Below are positions 41,210 to 55,859 of a DNA stretch of 64,000 bases, piece by piece (the first letter of the stretch is position 1; every line of letters starts with the position of its first letter). Location: positions 4,464,001 through 4,528,000 of the forward strand of contig NZ_CP047898.1 of assembly GCF_009911795.1 (NCBI RefSeq), read 5' to 3'. The translations under genes were made by a program, and so were the position numbers. Below the pieces are notes generated by a model, which saw nothing but the letters and a program-made list of their open reading frames with translations, ran no database searches and was not told the DNA's origin. The DNA comes from Pseudarthrobacter psychrotolerans. GTDB lineage: Bacteria > Actinomycetota > Actinomycetes > Actinomycetales > Micrococcaceae.

Positions 41210-42461
41210 TGGCGCAGGCCGCCAGCTCGGAGGTTGCTGCCGCGGTTGCCGATGCGCACCGCAGGGAGTGGGCCTTCGTGCTGGCGGCCACCGTCCGTGT
41301 TGCCGGGGATATCGACACGGCCGAAGAAGCCGTCCAGGACGCGTACGCCAGTGCATTGTCCACGTGGGGTCCACGCGGCATTCCGAAGAATCCTGGCGCT
41401 TGGCTCACCGTGACCGCGCGCCGTCGGGCCCTGGATATGCATCGTCGCACCGCGACTGCGCAGCGGGCGCTCCCCAAGCTTTTCGACCCGGAGGAGTACG
41501 CAGACGACGAGCCGGGCGCGGACGCGGAAGACATTGCCGATGACCGGCTGCGGTTGATCTTCACCTGCTGCCACCCGGCCCTGGCATTGGACGCCCAGGT
41601 GGCACTGACGCTGAGGCTCCTGTGTGGCCTGTCCACCGCTGATGTGGCGCGGGCGTTTTTGCTGCCTGAGGCCACGATGGCGGCGCGGATCACCCGGGCG
41701 AAGAAGAAGATCGCGGCCGCGCACATCCCCTACCGTGTGCCGTCGGCGGCCGAGCTGCACGAGCGCGTCGACGGCGTGCTGTCCGTTGTGTACCTGGTGT
41801 ACACCACCGGGCACACCGCCCCGTCAGGAGTGGACCTGATGCGCCGTGATCTCGCGGAACGCGGCCTTGAGCTGGCGAGAATGCTCCGGGTGCTGCTTCC
41901 CCATGACCGCGACGTCGCCGGGCTTCTGGCACTTGTTGTGCTCACTGACGCACGCAGGGGCGCCCGGCTCGATGAACACCGCGAACTAGTGCTGATGGAG
42001 AACCAGGACCGGTCGAAATGGGACCGGCCGGCCATCGAAGAAGGGGTGGCGCTCCTGCGCGAGGCGTTGAACGCCCGGCCCCGGGCCGCTTCGCCCTCGT
42101 GGCGGCAATCGCTGCTGTCCATGACGAGAGCGAGTCGTGGTCCGACACTGACTGGCAGGAGATCCTGGGGCTCTACGACGTGCTCATGGAGACGTGGCCC
42201 TCTCCTGTTATCCAACTCAACCGGGCCATAGCCCTCGGGTTCGCGGTGGGCCCTTCTGAAGGCTTGGCGGAGCTGGATGCGCTCGGAGCCGAGCCCCAGC
42301 TGGCCCGCTACCCTTATCTTGCCGCCGCACGTGCCGACTTCCTGACCCGGCTGGGCCGTCTCAGCGAGGCCCGGGTCGCCTTCGAGGAAGCGTTGATCCT
42401 GACGGAGAACGACGCCGAACGGCGCTACCTCCGGACCCGCCTGAACGAACTGGCGGGGTGA
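41209..42461 (+). pseudogene. ECF RNA polymerase sigma factor (DUF6596 type), frameshifted
   Basis: The first ~290 codons encode sigma region 2 (AHRREWAFVLAATVRVAGDI; AEEAVQDAYASALSTWGPRG), region 4 (RLLCGLSTADVARAFLLPEA) and the start of the DUF6596 extension (YTTGHTAPSGVDLMRRDLAE). The remainder (ALVAAIAAVHDESESWSDTD; LETWPSP-type helices; RLGRLSEARVAFEEALILTE) is in another frame. The shift lies in the C run at 42079-42082, where one more C would restore NARPPGRFALVAAI. In the unrestored frame the protein lacks its C-terminal TPR-like region. This is either a null allele or a base-calling error. Confidence 0.85.
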
Positions 42462-42516
42462 GCCAAGCTTAGAGGCACCGCTTGGGGTGCGACGGGGGCA
42501 GTGGGAGGATGAATCC

Positions 42517-43188
42517 GTGGACCAATTCTTTGACTTCCTTCGCCATTACTGGTGGCTCGCCTTCCCTCTCAGCGGAGTGGCCGGGGGATGGGCCAGGCAG
42601 TGGTCCAAGGCCAGCGAACGCCGGCACCGTCGCCGGCTGGAGCTCTACAAGCTCAAGAACCAGGCGGTGCAGGCCGAACAGGCCAGCCAGGCTGCTGTCC
42701 TCTCGCTGGTGGCAGCGCACGACGCCGTGAACCGGCGGTGGCTGGACTACGAGCTCGACGTTGGGAAACTCATCGACTTCCCGGTCATGACGGATGTGCG
42801 CGAACCTCTCACAGTCGCCTTCCTCCGGGCCAAACGGGAGGCCGACGGTTTGCGGCCGGCCAAACCGGAGGAGATTACGACGGCGGCCCGGCTGGCTGAG
42901 TACCGGACAGCCGTTCACGGCTTTGAGCTGGCGTTCGACGTCGCGGAGCGGGAAGCCAAACGGATCAGGGACAGCAATTTCACGGGGCCCGAACGCCAGC
43001 GGCTGGCAACCGCCAGGAAGCTGCTCAACATCGCCCTAGACAACGCCGCGACACCTGCCGAACGGCAAACCGCGTACAAGCGCGCCCGGCGGGAACTGGA
43101 CGGTCTCATCGTCCTGCCCGAGGCCACGGTAGCGGCGCTGGAAGTGAAGATTGCAGGCGAACTGAACGCACCGCACAACTCGGAGTAG
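42517..43188 (+). CDS. Hypothetical membrane-associated protein, 223 aa
   Basis: GTG 42517 is preceded by GGGAGGA at ideal spacing, giving the start VDQFFDFLRHYWWLAFPLSG. There is one hydrophobic segment near the N-terminus, then long charged helices predicted as coiled coil (KASERRHRRRLELYKLKNQA; AYKRARRELDGLIVLPEA). No domain is recognised. Proteins of this outline (a short anchor plus a cytoplasmic helical bundle) are common in Arthrobacter and of unknown function. Confidence 0.7.
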   Translation: MDQFFDFLRHYWWLAFPLSGVAGGWARQWSKASERRHRRRLELYKLKNQAVQAEQASQAAVLSLVAAHDAVNRRWLDYELDVGKLIDFPVMTDVREPLTVAFLRAKREADGLRPAKPEEITTAARLAEYRTAVHGFELAFDVAEREAKRIRDSNFTGPERQRLATARKLLNIALDNAATPAERQTAYKRARRELDGLIVLPEATVAALEVKIAGELNAPHNSE

Positions 43189-43363
43189 GGAGTACGACGG
43201 CGGCGCCCGGGTTGGGTGCGCATTGTCGACGGCGTGCCCGGCAGGGCCGTCCACTCCGGCCATACCGCCGACGGGCCGGCGGGATTAATGGCGTAGTGGC
43301 TGGCCAGGTGGAAGGCCATAACCGAGCGGATCGGTTGACCTGTGCCCGGGTAGCAACTAACTA

Positions 43364-43391
43364 TTGACTACGGGTTCCAGCGGTCTAGCAT
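43364..43391 (+). promoter_or_regulatory. Sigma-70-type promoter for the SnoaL gene at 43428
   Basis: TTGACT (43364-43369), a 16 bp spacer and TAGCAT (43386-43391) lie about 36 bp before the start codon. A second weaker pair (TTGACC at 43334, TAACTA 17 bp later) is just upstream. Confidence 0.5.
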
Positions 43392-43427
43392 GATGCGCAT
43401 CAGGTCATTTCAAGGAGGAGATGTGTG

Positions 43428-43859
43428 ATGTCACGCGCCGAAGTAGAGCAACTTGACGACCGCGGAATGGCGGCCTGGGATCAGCACGATACTGCGGCGT
43501 TCGCCGACCTGCTGGCCGAGGGTTTCACTTTTACGGATGTGATGGCCCCCGAGCCGTTCCGCACGCGGGAGCAGGTCCAGGCCTACATGGACACCTGGTT
43601 CATGGCGTTTCCGGATATGCGCATCAGGGCCACGCGGCGGGTGGTCAGCGATGACGAGGTGGCGGCGGAAGTGGAGTTCACGGGCACGAACACCGGGCCG
43701 GTGCGGATGGGGGACCAGGAAATTCCGGCTACGGGCAAATCCGTAGTGGGAACAGGGACCTATTTCGCCTCCGTCACCGACGGAAAGATCGCCTCGTTCC
43801 GCGCCCATCCGGACGTCGCCGCGTTGATGAGGCAGCTGGGGCTGATGCCCGGGATGTGA
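43428..43859 (+). CDS. SnoaL-like polyketide cyclase family protein
   Basis: A 143-residue SnoaL-fold protein: QLDDRGMAAWDQHDTAAFAD, then FTFTDVMAPEPFRTREQVQA, VEFTGTNTGPVRMGDQEIPA and FRAHPDVAALMRQLGLMPGM. AAGGAGG at 43411-43417 serves ATG 43428, with GTG 43425 as an alternative. It shares the GTNTGP block with the shorter protein at 39436. Function by family only: binding or turnover of a small hydrophobic molecule. Confidence 0.85.
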   Translation: MSRAEVEQLDDRGMAAWDQHDTAAFADLLAEGFTFTDVMAPEPFRTREQVQAYMDTWFMAFPDMRIRATRRVVSDDEVAAEVEFTGTNTGPVRMGDQEIPATGKSVVGTGTYFASVTDGKIASFRAHPDVAALMRQLGLMPGM

Positions 43860-43969
43860 CGCGGGCTCAAGGCTGCAGAGCGCCAGGACCGCCTCGCGGG
43901 GGAAGAGGGCGGAGAAAGCACGACGGAGGCGCGTGGGCGCCAAGGTAACCATGCGCCAGACTTAGGGGC

Positions 43970-45330
43970 GTGACGAACAAACCACGTCCCGGCCTCGCGA
44001 TCGCTGCGCTCAGCCTCGGCACCTCCCTTAACCCACTGAACTCGTCCATGATCGCCGTGGCGTTGGTGGTCCTGCGGGAGGATTTCGCGCTCGACGTCGC
44101 CACAGTCACCTGGGTGATCACGTCGTTCTACCTCGCGTCCGCGGCCGGACAGCCGCTTATGGGCAGGCTTGCGGACCGCTTCGGGCCGCGCCGCCTGTTC
44201 ACGTTCGGGATGGCCCTGGTGGCGGTGACGTGTGCGCTGGCTCCGTTCGCGCCCAACTTCGCGCTGGTCTGCGTGGCCCGCGCGCTCATGGCTGTGGGGA
44301 CGGCGACGGCGTACCCGTCCGCCGTCGTGATGGTCACCGAACTGAGCCGGCTGGCGAAGCTTCCGTCCACCCGCCCGCTGGGGCGGATCCAGATGGCGAA
44401 CGCGTCGGCGGCCGCGGTGGGACCCGTCGTCGGCGGTTTGTTGGTGAGCTTGCTGGGCTGGCAGGCGCTGTTCGCTGTCAATGTGCCGCTCGCGCTGCTG
44501 GCACTGGTTGTGGTGCACCGGGCAGCGCCGGCCGATTCCGGACGCGAAACCGGGAAGCTCTCAACCCTGATCCGTGACTCCGACATCCCCGGCATCCTGG
44601 CCTTCGTCGCCTCGCTGATGCTCGCGATGATGGCCCTGCTGAACGTGATGCCGGGGTACCGCTGGTGGCTCCTGGGCGCGGCGACTGTCATTGCCGGGCT
44701 GTTCGCGTGGCGGGAGCTGCGCTTCCGTCCGCCGTTCCTGGACTTGCGGCTGCTCGGCCGGAACCGGCCGCTGCTGCTGGTGTATCTGGTGTTCGTCGTC
44801 TTCAGCGGCGTCTACTACTTTGCGTTCTTCGGCCTGCCGCAGCTGCTGCAGGAGGCAGGACATTACGACGCCGGACTGGTGGGCCTGCTGATGTTCCCCT
44901 AGCGGCGATGTCCGTGCTGGTCACGCCGGTGACGGTCCGGCTGATTGAGCGGTTCGGCGTGCGTTCGGTGATGATCGCCGGTGCGCTGATCCTGCTGGTT
45001 GCCTCGGCTGGCCTGGGGGCGTTGACGTTGTCCCTGTGGCCGCCTTTGGTGTTTGTGCTGACCGCGTTGATGGGTGTGCCGTACGGGGTGGTGAGTACGG
45101 CGTCGAACCAGGGCCTGTACGTGTCCGCCCGGCCGGAGGAGAGGGGAGTAGCAGCCGGCATTTTCCAGACATGCCGCTACCTTGGCGCCATCACGGCGAC
45201 GGTGCTGATCGGTGTGCTGTACGGGCCTGGAGTGAACCAGGCGAACTGGGGGCTGATGGTTCTGGTGATGCTGGGGCTGGGCACCGTGGTGCTGGGGTTG
45301 GCGGTGGCGTGGAAGCGGAAGGGTGTTTAG
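43970..45330 (+). pseudogene. MFS drug-resistance-type exporter, frameshifted
   Basis: GTG 43970 opens an MFS exporter of the DHA2-like type: LNPLNSSMIAVALVVLREDF, then WVITSFYLASAAGQPLMGRL with the ADRFGPRR loop, and AVGPVVGGLLVSLLGWQALF (motif C). The frame hits TAG at 44900-44902 after LLMFP. With one more base in the C run 44896-44899 it would continue as LMFPLAAMSVLVTPVTVRLI to the natural end at 45330. The second part could also start at ATG 44909 as a separate fragment. The C-terminal 43 codons are present again at 27241-27370. Confidence 0.85.
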
Positions 45331-45522
45331 GTTTGGTGAGCTCCACGGCCTGAGTGGATCGGTCCGGTAGAAGAACATTTAGTGCACGGTTGCGGTACGG
45401 TCGTGTGCCCCAGTTCATAGTGGGCCAATCCGGCGGACAGCCCTGCCTGGGAGCGCGCATGGCCCTGGAAATTTCCGGGAACGCAGGGATTTTGGGGGAT
45501 GGGGACCTCCTTCGGCGTGGAT
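45331..45522. other. Region between MFS gene and rRNA promoters
   Basis: I see no gene here. It contains short chance frames on both strands and leads into the first rRNA promoter. Confidence 0.5.
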
Positions 45523-45551
45523 TTGCCACGGGGGGTCCGGCCGTGTAATGT
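45523..45551 (+). promoter_or_regulatory. rRNA operon promoter P1
   Basis: TTGCCA (45523-45528), a 17 bp spacer and TAATGT (45546-45551), about 415 bp upstream of 16S. The downstream leader lacks good open frames. Confidence 0.55.
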
Positions 45552-45700
45552 CTTCTGAGTCGCCGCGAGGGGAACAGCGAAGAGCTGGTTACCGCGGGCG
45601 GCCAAACCCCCAAATTCAAGACCAAATGTTGGTTGTTCTTTTGAGCGCCTCGGTTTGGTGGGGATGTGTTTTCTGCTGGTGCGGGTCCTGGAATATGGAT

Positions 45701-45729
45701 TTGCATCGGGGCGGGAAACCGGGTAACTT
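45701..45729 (+). promoter_or_regulatory. rRNA operon promoter P2
   Basis: TTGCAT (45701-45706), a 17 bp spacer and TAACTT (45724-45729). It is followed at about 45790 by the conserved leader TTTGAGAACTCAATAGTGTG, which holds a boxA-like antitermination sequence and one arm of the 16S processing stem: 45801-45817 pairs with 47710-47727. Confidence 0.65.
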
Positions 45730-45966
45730 TGAAAAGTTGCTCCGGAGCGATCCACGGCTGTTTGGTTGTGGTGGTGCCGGGTGTGTCTGTTGTTTGAGAA
45801 CTCAATAGTGTGCCAAGTTTGTTGATACCAATTGTTTTATTGATTGGTTGTTTTGGCCGGGTCCGCCACCTCGTGGTTGGGTCTGGTTTTTACAGCTGGT
45901 TTCAAATTTTGCAGCCTTCTTCTTCCGTTATTTCCGGGGGTGTTGGTTGTGTTCGTTTTTGTTTTA

Positions 45967-51150
<5,184 letters not shown>

Positions 51151-51371
51151 CACACCACCCCCGTAAACCTATTCAAAAGAGGTTTACACCACAGGGTTGG
51201 TACAAAGATAACAAGACTGCTTGCGTCCACTATGTGGTTCCCAAACAACAAACCCGTTGCTTGAGGAACAAACACAACAACATAACAACACCACACCTGC
51301 CTTAACCGGCAGGAGCATGTTGTAACCACAGAATTCCCACCCACGGCACAGCCAGCGGGTGAGGAGCAAGG

Positions 51372-51490
51372 GTTACGGCGGTCATAGCGTGGGGGAAACG
51401 CCCGGTCCCATTCCGAACCCGGAAGCTAAGACCCACAGCGCCGATGGTACTGCACCCGGGAGGGTGTGGGAGAGTAGGTCACCGCCGGAA
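51372..51490 (+). rRNA. rrf: 5S ribosomal RNA
   Basis: A ~119-base 5S gene: GTTACGGCGGTCATAGCGTG at the 5' end, CCGAACCCGGAAGCTAAG in loop B/C, and a 3' end complementary to the 5' end (TAGGTCACCGCCGGAAC). The ~220 bp between 23S and 5S contain the 3' arm of the 23S processing stem and a short inverted repeat GTAAACCT/AGGTTTAC near 51163-51187. Confidence 0.97.
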
Positions 51491-51504
51491 CATCATTACA
51501 GGTC

Positions 51505-51538
51505 GAGAGCCCCCCAACCACCAGGTCGGGGGGCTCTC
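51505..51538 (+). terminator. rRNA operon terminator
   Basis: GAGAGCCCCCC (51505-51515) pairs perfectly with GGGGGGCTCTC (51528-51538), 14 bp after the 5S gene. The ISL3 target site begins 3 bp further on. Confidence 0.88.
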
Positions 51539-51549
51539 CCACGTTAACC

Positions 51550-52994
51550 GGCTCTTCAAGGTTCCCGGGGAAATAGGTTCGTGTTGTAGCTAGCAGAGGA
51601 CTCGTGGTCCTGCTGGGATGAGTGTTATCTACGCATTCAACCTGAACAGGAACCACGAGCCTTGTTAGAGCCTACTTTGGCGGCCGATGATGCTGCCAGC
51701 TTGATCTTCAACCTGCCTGATTACCGTGTCACGGCCGCCGTGCTGCTTCCTGACGGGGCACGCCACATTACGGTGGAGACGACATTTCCGCCGGGCTGCC
51801 CGAGTTGCGGCGTCGTCGCCTTCCGGGTGAAGGAGCGCCGTTGCCAGCGGCTGCGTGACATTCCGGTCGCTGGCCGGGTGGTGCTGCTCTGGGACAAGCG
51901 GCGCTGGTTCTGTGACGAGTATTTGTGCGAGCGGAAATCGTTCTGCGAAGCGACGCCGCAGGTCCCGCGCCGGGCCCGGTCGACGCGGCGGCTACGGCAG
52001 TCGGTGCTGGAGGCGGTCATCACCTCGGGGCGGGCAGTGTCCGAGACCGCCGTGGCGTTCGGGATCTCGTGGTGGCTGGTCCAGCAGATCATCGGCGACG
52101 CCGCCCTGCGCCTGCCGGACGTGGACCTGCTGGCACCCAGGATGCTGGGCATCGATGAGCACCGGTACCGGTCCGTGCGGTTCTTCCAGGACCCCGGCAC
52201 CAAGGCATGGATCCGGTACGAGCCCTGGATGACAACGATCGTGGATCTGGACACCGGCCAGGTCCTGGGCATCGTGGACGGACGTGACCACAAGGGCGTC
52301 GGGAACTGGCTCTTCGCCCGGCCACTGGACTGGCGGCTTGGGGTGCAGGTCGTCGCGATCGACCCGTCCGCGGCCTTCCGGAAAGCACTACGGATGTGGT
52401 TGCCGCGCACGGCGGTCTCGGTGGATCTTTTCCACGTGACGATGCTGGCCAACGACATGCTCACCACCGTCCGTCAGGGCCTGTCCCAGCAGGTTCGGGG
52501 CCGGCGGGGCAGGACCACGGACCCGGCGTGGGCGAACCGGATGCTGCTGCTGAAGGCCAACGAGAACCTCTCAGAACGTGGACATCACCGGTTGGCGGGC
52601 GTGTTCGCTGCCGACGATCCGACCGGCAGCCTCCAGGCCGCCTGGCAGGTCAAGGAACAACTCCGCACCCTGCTCTCCACCGGGTCCCTCGAGGACGCAG
52701 CCGCCGCGAAGACTGCCCTCGCCGACCTGGTGGAACGGGCCGCGATGCCGGAGACGAACAGGCTCTACCGGACCGTGTGCCGCTGGTGGGCCGAGATCGA
52801 AGTCCTCATCGTCACCGGCGCTACAACAGCCAAAGTAGAAGCCAACAACACCGCGATAAAACACATCAAACGAACCGCCCGCGGCTACCGCAACCCAATC
52901 AATTACAAATCGCGTATTCTCTTGAGAAGTGCAGCCCGGATGGCAGCATGAGCAATCATCTCAGCAGACCATTCCCCGGGAACCTTGAAGAGCC
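51550..52994 (+). mobile_element. ISL3-family insertion sequence, 1445 bp, complete
   Basis: Perfect 23 bp terminal inverted repeats (51550-51572 beginning GGCTCTTCAAGG; 52972-52994 ending CCTTGAAGAGCC) enclose a single intact transposase gene, and an 8 bp target duplication flanks the element. It sits immediately 3' of the rRNA terminator. About 110 bp at the left end precede the transposase start. Confidence 0.95.
51662..52951 (+). CDS. ISL3-family transposase
   Basis: A 429-residue transposase. The N-terminal zinc finger is CPSCGVVAFRVKERRCQRLR plus a second Cys pair (FCDEYLCERKSFCEATPQ), followed by a helix-turn-helix (GRAVSETAVAFGISWWLVQQ). The DDE catalytic residues appear in LGIDEHRYR, VVAIDPSAAFRKAL and AKVEANNTAIKHIKR. 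The frame is intact; the start is probably TTG 51662, with AGGAA upstream. It catalyses excision and insertion of the element. Confidence 0.93.
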   Translation: MLEPTLAADDAASLIFNLPDYRVTAAVLLPDGARHITVETTFPPGCPSCGVVAFRVKERRCQRLRDIPVAGRVVLLWDKRRWFCDEYLCERKSFCEATPQVPRRARSTRRLRQSVLEAVITSGRAVSETAVAFGISWWLVQQIIGDAALRLPDVDLLAPRMLGIDEHRYRSVRFFQDPGTKAWIRYEPWMTTIVDLDTGQVLGIVDGRDHKGVGNWLFARPLDWRLGVQVVAIDPSAAFRKALRMWLPRTAVSVDLFHVTMLANDMLTTVRQGLSQQVRGRRGRTTDPAWANRMLLLKANENLSERGHHRLAGVFAADDPTGSLQAAWQVKEQLRTLLSTGSLEDAAAAKTALADLVERAAMPETNRLYRTVCRWWAEIEVLIVTGATTAKVEANNTAIKHIKRTARGYRNPINYKSRILLRSAARMAA

Positions 52995-53002
52995 CGTTAA
53001 CC

Positions 53003-53335
53003 ACCAAAACCAAAGATGAGCATGGTCAGGGCGGGCCGTCTGAAACTGCCGCCGGTGCAGTCCGCTTCGGTGCGGCGTGGTGCAGCACATGGTGACTGCA
53101 GCACTGGAATCTGGGCAGGTTGTTGGCCCCCGTGTCAGGGGCGCGCAGGAAAGCCAGCCAGTTATGTTTATCGAGCGGTAGGGAGTGTCTTGCCAATCGG
53201 CGTTAATAGCCTCCGAAAGTAGTGCGTCGGCCAGGGCTTTGAGAATGATTACGGCCGCTAACACGCTCTTGACCCGAACGTGCTTTCCAAATCCTCGTGA
53301 ATATTGGCCTTCAGGGGGTCCAGAGGTAGTGCGGG
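53003..53335. other. Inter-IS region
   Basis: 333 bp between the ISL3 and IS21 elements. Minus-strand frames here have no recognisable family. It is probably debris of a sequence interrupted by the two insertions. Confidence 0.5.
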
Positions 53336-53410
53336 TGAGCGCCGTGGTCGGAATTCCGATTGGTGTGGGTGAGCGCCAGTGTCGGTGTGGGTGAGCGCCA
53401 TCTGTAATGC

Positions 53411-53445
53411 TCCTTCCACCACGTGAGGGCCACGTGGTGGAAGGA
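53411..53445. terminator. Perfect 15 bp hairpin upstream of istA
   Basis: TCCTTCCACCACGTG (53411-53425) pairs perfectly with CACGTGGTGGAAGGA (53431-53445) around loop AGGGC, ending 9 bp before the istA start. In a transcript reading in from outside it would hide the AAGGA ribosome-binding site. Confidence 0.7.
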
Positions 53446-53454
53446 TTACCGGCA

Positions 53455-55011
53455 ATGGTACGGAAGATCAAGGCGAAACTGGTTTTGCAGTTTCGCAATC
53501 AAGGCCTATCGGGCAGGGCTATCTCGTCTGCTCAGGGCATGTCTCGGCACAGCGTTCAGGCGGTGATCGAGGCTGCTGATCGGGCAGGGCTCGGCTGGGA
53601 TGACGTTGCTGATTTGTCTGATGGTGAGGTTTATCTGGCGCTATTTCCCGGCCGCGGGGTGCGCGAGAGCGTGTTTATGCAGCCGGACTGGGGCCAGGTG
53701 CACCGGGAGCTGGCCAGGGTTGGGGTGACGTTGAAGCTGCTGCACCAGGAGTATGTCGACGCATCCGGTCGGGCGGGGCAAGCGGCGATGAGTTATGACC
53801 GGTTCTGCAGGCTTTATGGCGATCACGCGATGGTCACTGGCGCCTCGTCCCGGGTCGGCCACAAGGCCGGCCGCAGCATCGAGGTCGACTGGTCTGGGCC
53901 GACGATGCAGCTGGTCGATCCGGCAACGGGAGAGGTCTCGAAGGTGTATTTGTTCGTCGCGTGTCTGCCGTTCAGCAGGTATGCGTTCGTGGAGGCGTGC
54001 CTGGATATGCGGCAGGATTCGTGGCTGCGCGCGCATGCGGAGATGTTCGCGTTCTTCGGCGGCACGGTCCCGCGGCTCGTGCCCGATAATCTCAAGACCG
54101 GGGTGATCTCTCATCCGCGCGAGGGCGAGGTCGTGCTCAACGACGCGTATCGGGAGATGGCGGCGCATTATTCAGCGGCGGTACTACCGGGCCGAGTGAG
54201 GCACCCGAAGGACAAGGCGAGCGTGGAAAACACTGTCTCGCACGTCGCGACCTGGGTGATTGCCGGGTTGAGGAAAGAGGTGTTCACGAGCCTGGCGCAG
54301 TTGCGGAGGCGGATTCGGGAGCAGATCGATGCCTATAACAGGCAGCCGTTCCAGAAGCGGGAGGGCTCCCGGCTGAGCGTGTTCACCGCCGAGGAGAAGC
54401 CGGTGTTGCAACCGCTGCCGGCGGTGGCGTTCGAGATCAGCACCTGGACCTATGGGCGCAAAGTTGGGCGCAACGGCCACGTGGTCTGGGCGAAGAACTT
54501 TTACTCCGTGCCGTTCGCCCACATCGGCTCGAATGTTGATCTTCGTGTCACGGAGACCATGCTGGAGATATATCGCAGCGATGAGCGCCTCACCAGCCAC
54601 CTGCTGCTGCCAGCGACGACGGCGAACCAGCATCAGACGAACGAGGCGGACCTTCCGGAGGGTCGCAGCTGGCAGGCGTGGGACCGGGCCCGGATCGATG
54701 AATGGGCGTTACGGATGGGCCCGGCAACCGTGACGGTGATCAGCAAGATCTTCGAGTCCGTGCCGGTCGAGGAGGCCGGCTACGACCCCGCGCTGGCGGT
54801 GCTGCGCCTGTCCCGCCGGTTCTCCCCGGCCCGGGTGGAAGCGGCCAGCCAGCTCGCGCTGCGGGGGCCGATACGATCGCCCCGCTACGCCCACCTGCGG
54901 CCGATCCTGGATACCGGGCAGGACAAAACCGGGATCGTCCCTGATGAGCCGGAGGGAGACGATGGCGGATACGTGCGGGGCGGCGCCTACTACGCCGGAG
55001 GGGCTCGATGA
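53455..55011 (+). CDS. istA: IS21 transposase IstA
   Basis: A 518-residue IstA. The N-terminal HTH (GLSGRAISSAQGMSRHSVQA) is followed by the rve/DDE core: SIEVDWSGPTMQLVD, LVPDNLKTGVISHPREGEV and KDKASVENTVSHVATWV give the D, D and E residues. The C-terminal Mu-type beta barrel is KNFYSVPFAHIGSNVDLRVT. ATG 53455 follows GAAGGA, and ATGA at 55008-55011 couples it to istB. The element appears intact. Confidence 0.95.
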   Translation: MVRKIKAKLVLQFRNQGLSGRAISSAQGMSRHSVQAVIEAADRAGLGWDDVADLSDGEVYLALFPGRGVRESVFMQPDWGQVHRELARVGVTLKLLHQEYVDASGRAGQAAMSYDRFCRLYGDHAMVTGASSRVGHKAGRSIEVDWSGPTMQLVDPATGEVSKVYLFVACLPFSRYAFVEACLDMRQDSWLRAHAEMFAFFGGTVPRLVPDNLKTGVISHPREGEVVLNDAYREMAAHYSAAVLPGRVRHPKDKASVENTVSHVATWVIAGLRKEVFTSLAQLRRRIREQIDAYNRQPFQKREGSRLSVFTAEEKPVLQPLPAVAFEISTWTYGRKVGRNGHVVWAKNFYSVPFAHIGSNVDLRVTETMLEIYRSDERLTSHLLLPATTANQHQTNEADLPEGRSWQAWDRARIDEWALRMGPATVTVISKIFESVPVEEAGYDPALAVLRLSRRFSPARVEAASQLALRGPIRSPRYAHLRPILDTGQDKTGIVPDEPEGDDGGYVRGGAYYAGGAR

Positions 55012-55757
55012 GCCGCCTGGATGCGGAGACCAAACGCAAGCTGCGCGAGATGAACGCGGGCGAGTTGCTGGAGGCCATCGATACCCAGGACGAGAGGCTG
55101 AGTATCAGCTTGCCGTTCGAGGATCGTGTCCGGCTGGTCGTCGATGACGCCTATTCGTCGTTTACGCATTCCAAGGTGACCGGCTTGATCCGGCGGGCAG
55201 GACTGCGTTATCCGAACGCGGATTTGCGCCGCATCGATCTTCTCGACGAGCGCGGTCTTGACCGGCAGCTGCTGACCCAGCTGGGCACCTGCTCGTTCGT
55301 GGGCAGGCAGCAGAACGTCGTCTTGCAGGGGTTCACCGGGTCGGGGAAGTCGTATCTGGGATGCGCGGTCGCCAAACGCGCCTGCGAGCACCGAATCCGC
55401 GCACATTACGTCCGTATGCCGGACCTCGAGGAAGAATGGGTCGCCGCGCAAGACAGGCCCGGCGGTTCCGGTAAATTCCTGCGAAAGTATGCGGCATTCA
55501 CGCTGCTGGTCATCGACGAGTGGCTCCTGGACCGACCCACGGAACCGATGCGAGGCATGCTGCTGGAACTGATGGAGCGCCGCTACGGCGAGACCTCAAC
55601 AGTGTTCTGCACCCAGTATTTGCAGAAGGACTGGCACCAGCGGCTCGGCTCCGGCGTCCATGCGGACGCGATCATGGACCGGATCATCCACAACACGATC
55701 TGGGTCGAGACCGGCAACTACAACATGCGCGAACACGCAGCACTCGTGAGCGCCTAA
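55008..55757 (+). CDS. istB: IS21 helper ATPase IstB
   Basis: A 249-residue DnaC/IstB-type AAA+ ATPase. An IS21_N-like helical segment (KLREMNAGELLEAIDTQDER) is followed by Walker A GFTGSGKSYLGCAVAKRA, Walker B TLLVIDEWLLD and a sensor-type FCTQYLQKDWHQRLGSG. Its start overlaps the istA stop. IstB remodels target DNA and recruits the IstA transposase. Confidence 0.95.
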   Translation: MSRLDAETKRKLREMNAGELLEAIDTQDERLSISLPFEDRVRLVVDDAYSSFTHSKVTGLIRRAGLRYPNADLRRIDLLDERGLDRQLLTQLGTCSFVGRQQNVVLQGFTGSGKSYLGCAVAKRACEHRIRAHYVRMPDLEEEWVAAQDRPGGSGKFLRKYAAFTLLVIDEWLLDRPTEPMRGMLLELMERRYGETSTVFCTQYLQKDWHQRLGSGVHADAIMDRIIHNTIWVETGNYNMREHAALVSA

Positions 55758-55859
55758 TCCTGTGCCAGAGAGCGTCAGCGGCGCCAAGCCAGGCGACTGC
55801 TGGCGCTCTCTGGCACGATCCCCGGCGCTCAACCGCACGAATGGGTGGCGCTCAGGGCT

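Larger units (their letters stand above)
51542..53002. repeat. 8 bp target-site duplication CGTTAACC flanking the ISL3 element
   Basis: CGTTAACC occurs at 51542-51549 directly before the left inverted repeat and at 52995-53002 directly after the right one. Eight-base duplications are typical of ISL3-family transposition. Its perfect preservation indicates a recent insertion not followed by end-to-end recombination. Confidence 0.92.
53336..55854 (+). mobile_element. IS21-family insertion sequence (istAB)
   Basis: Two overlapping genes of the IS21 type are bounded by repeated end motifs: TGAGCGCC at 53336, 53370 and 53392 on the left, and the inverted GGCGCTCA at 55824 and 55847 on the right. 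Multiple end repeats of this kind are the IS21 transposase binding sites. The outer limits are taken from the outermost motifs. I could not confirm a target duplication. Confidence 0.85.

Noticed and set aside
53336..53399. Three spaced TGAGCGCC copies as a possible CRISPR or iteron array
   Set aside because: Spacing is irregular (34 and 22 bp) and the motif recurs inverted at the other end of the IS21 element, so these are transposase binding sites.
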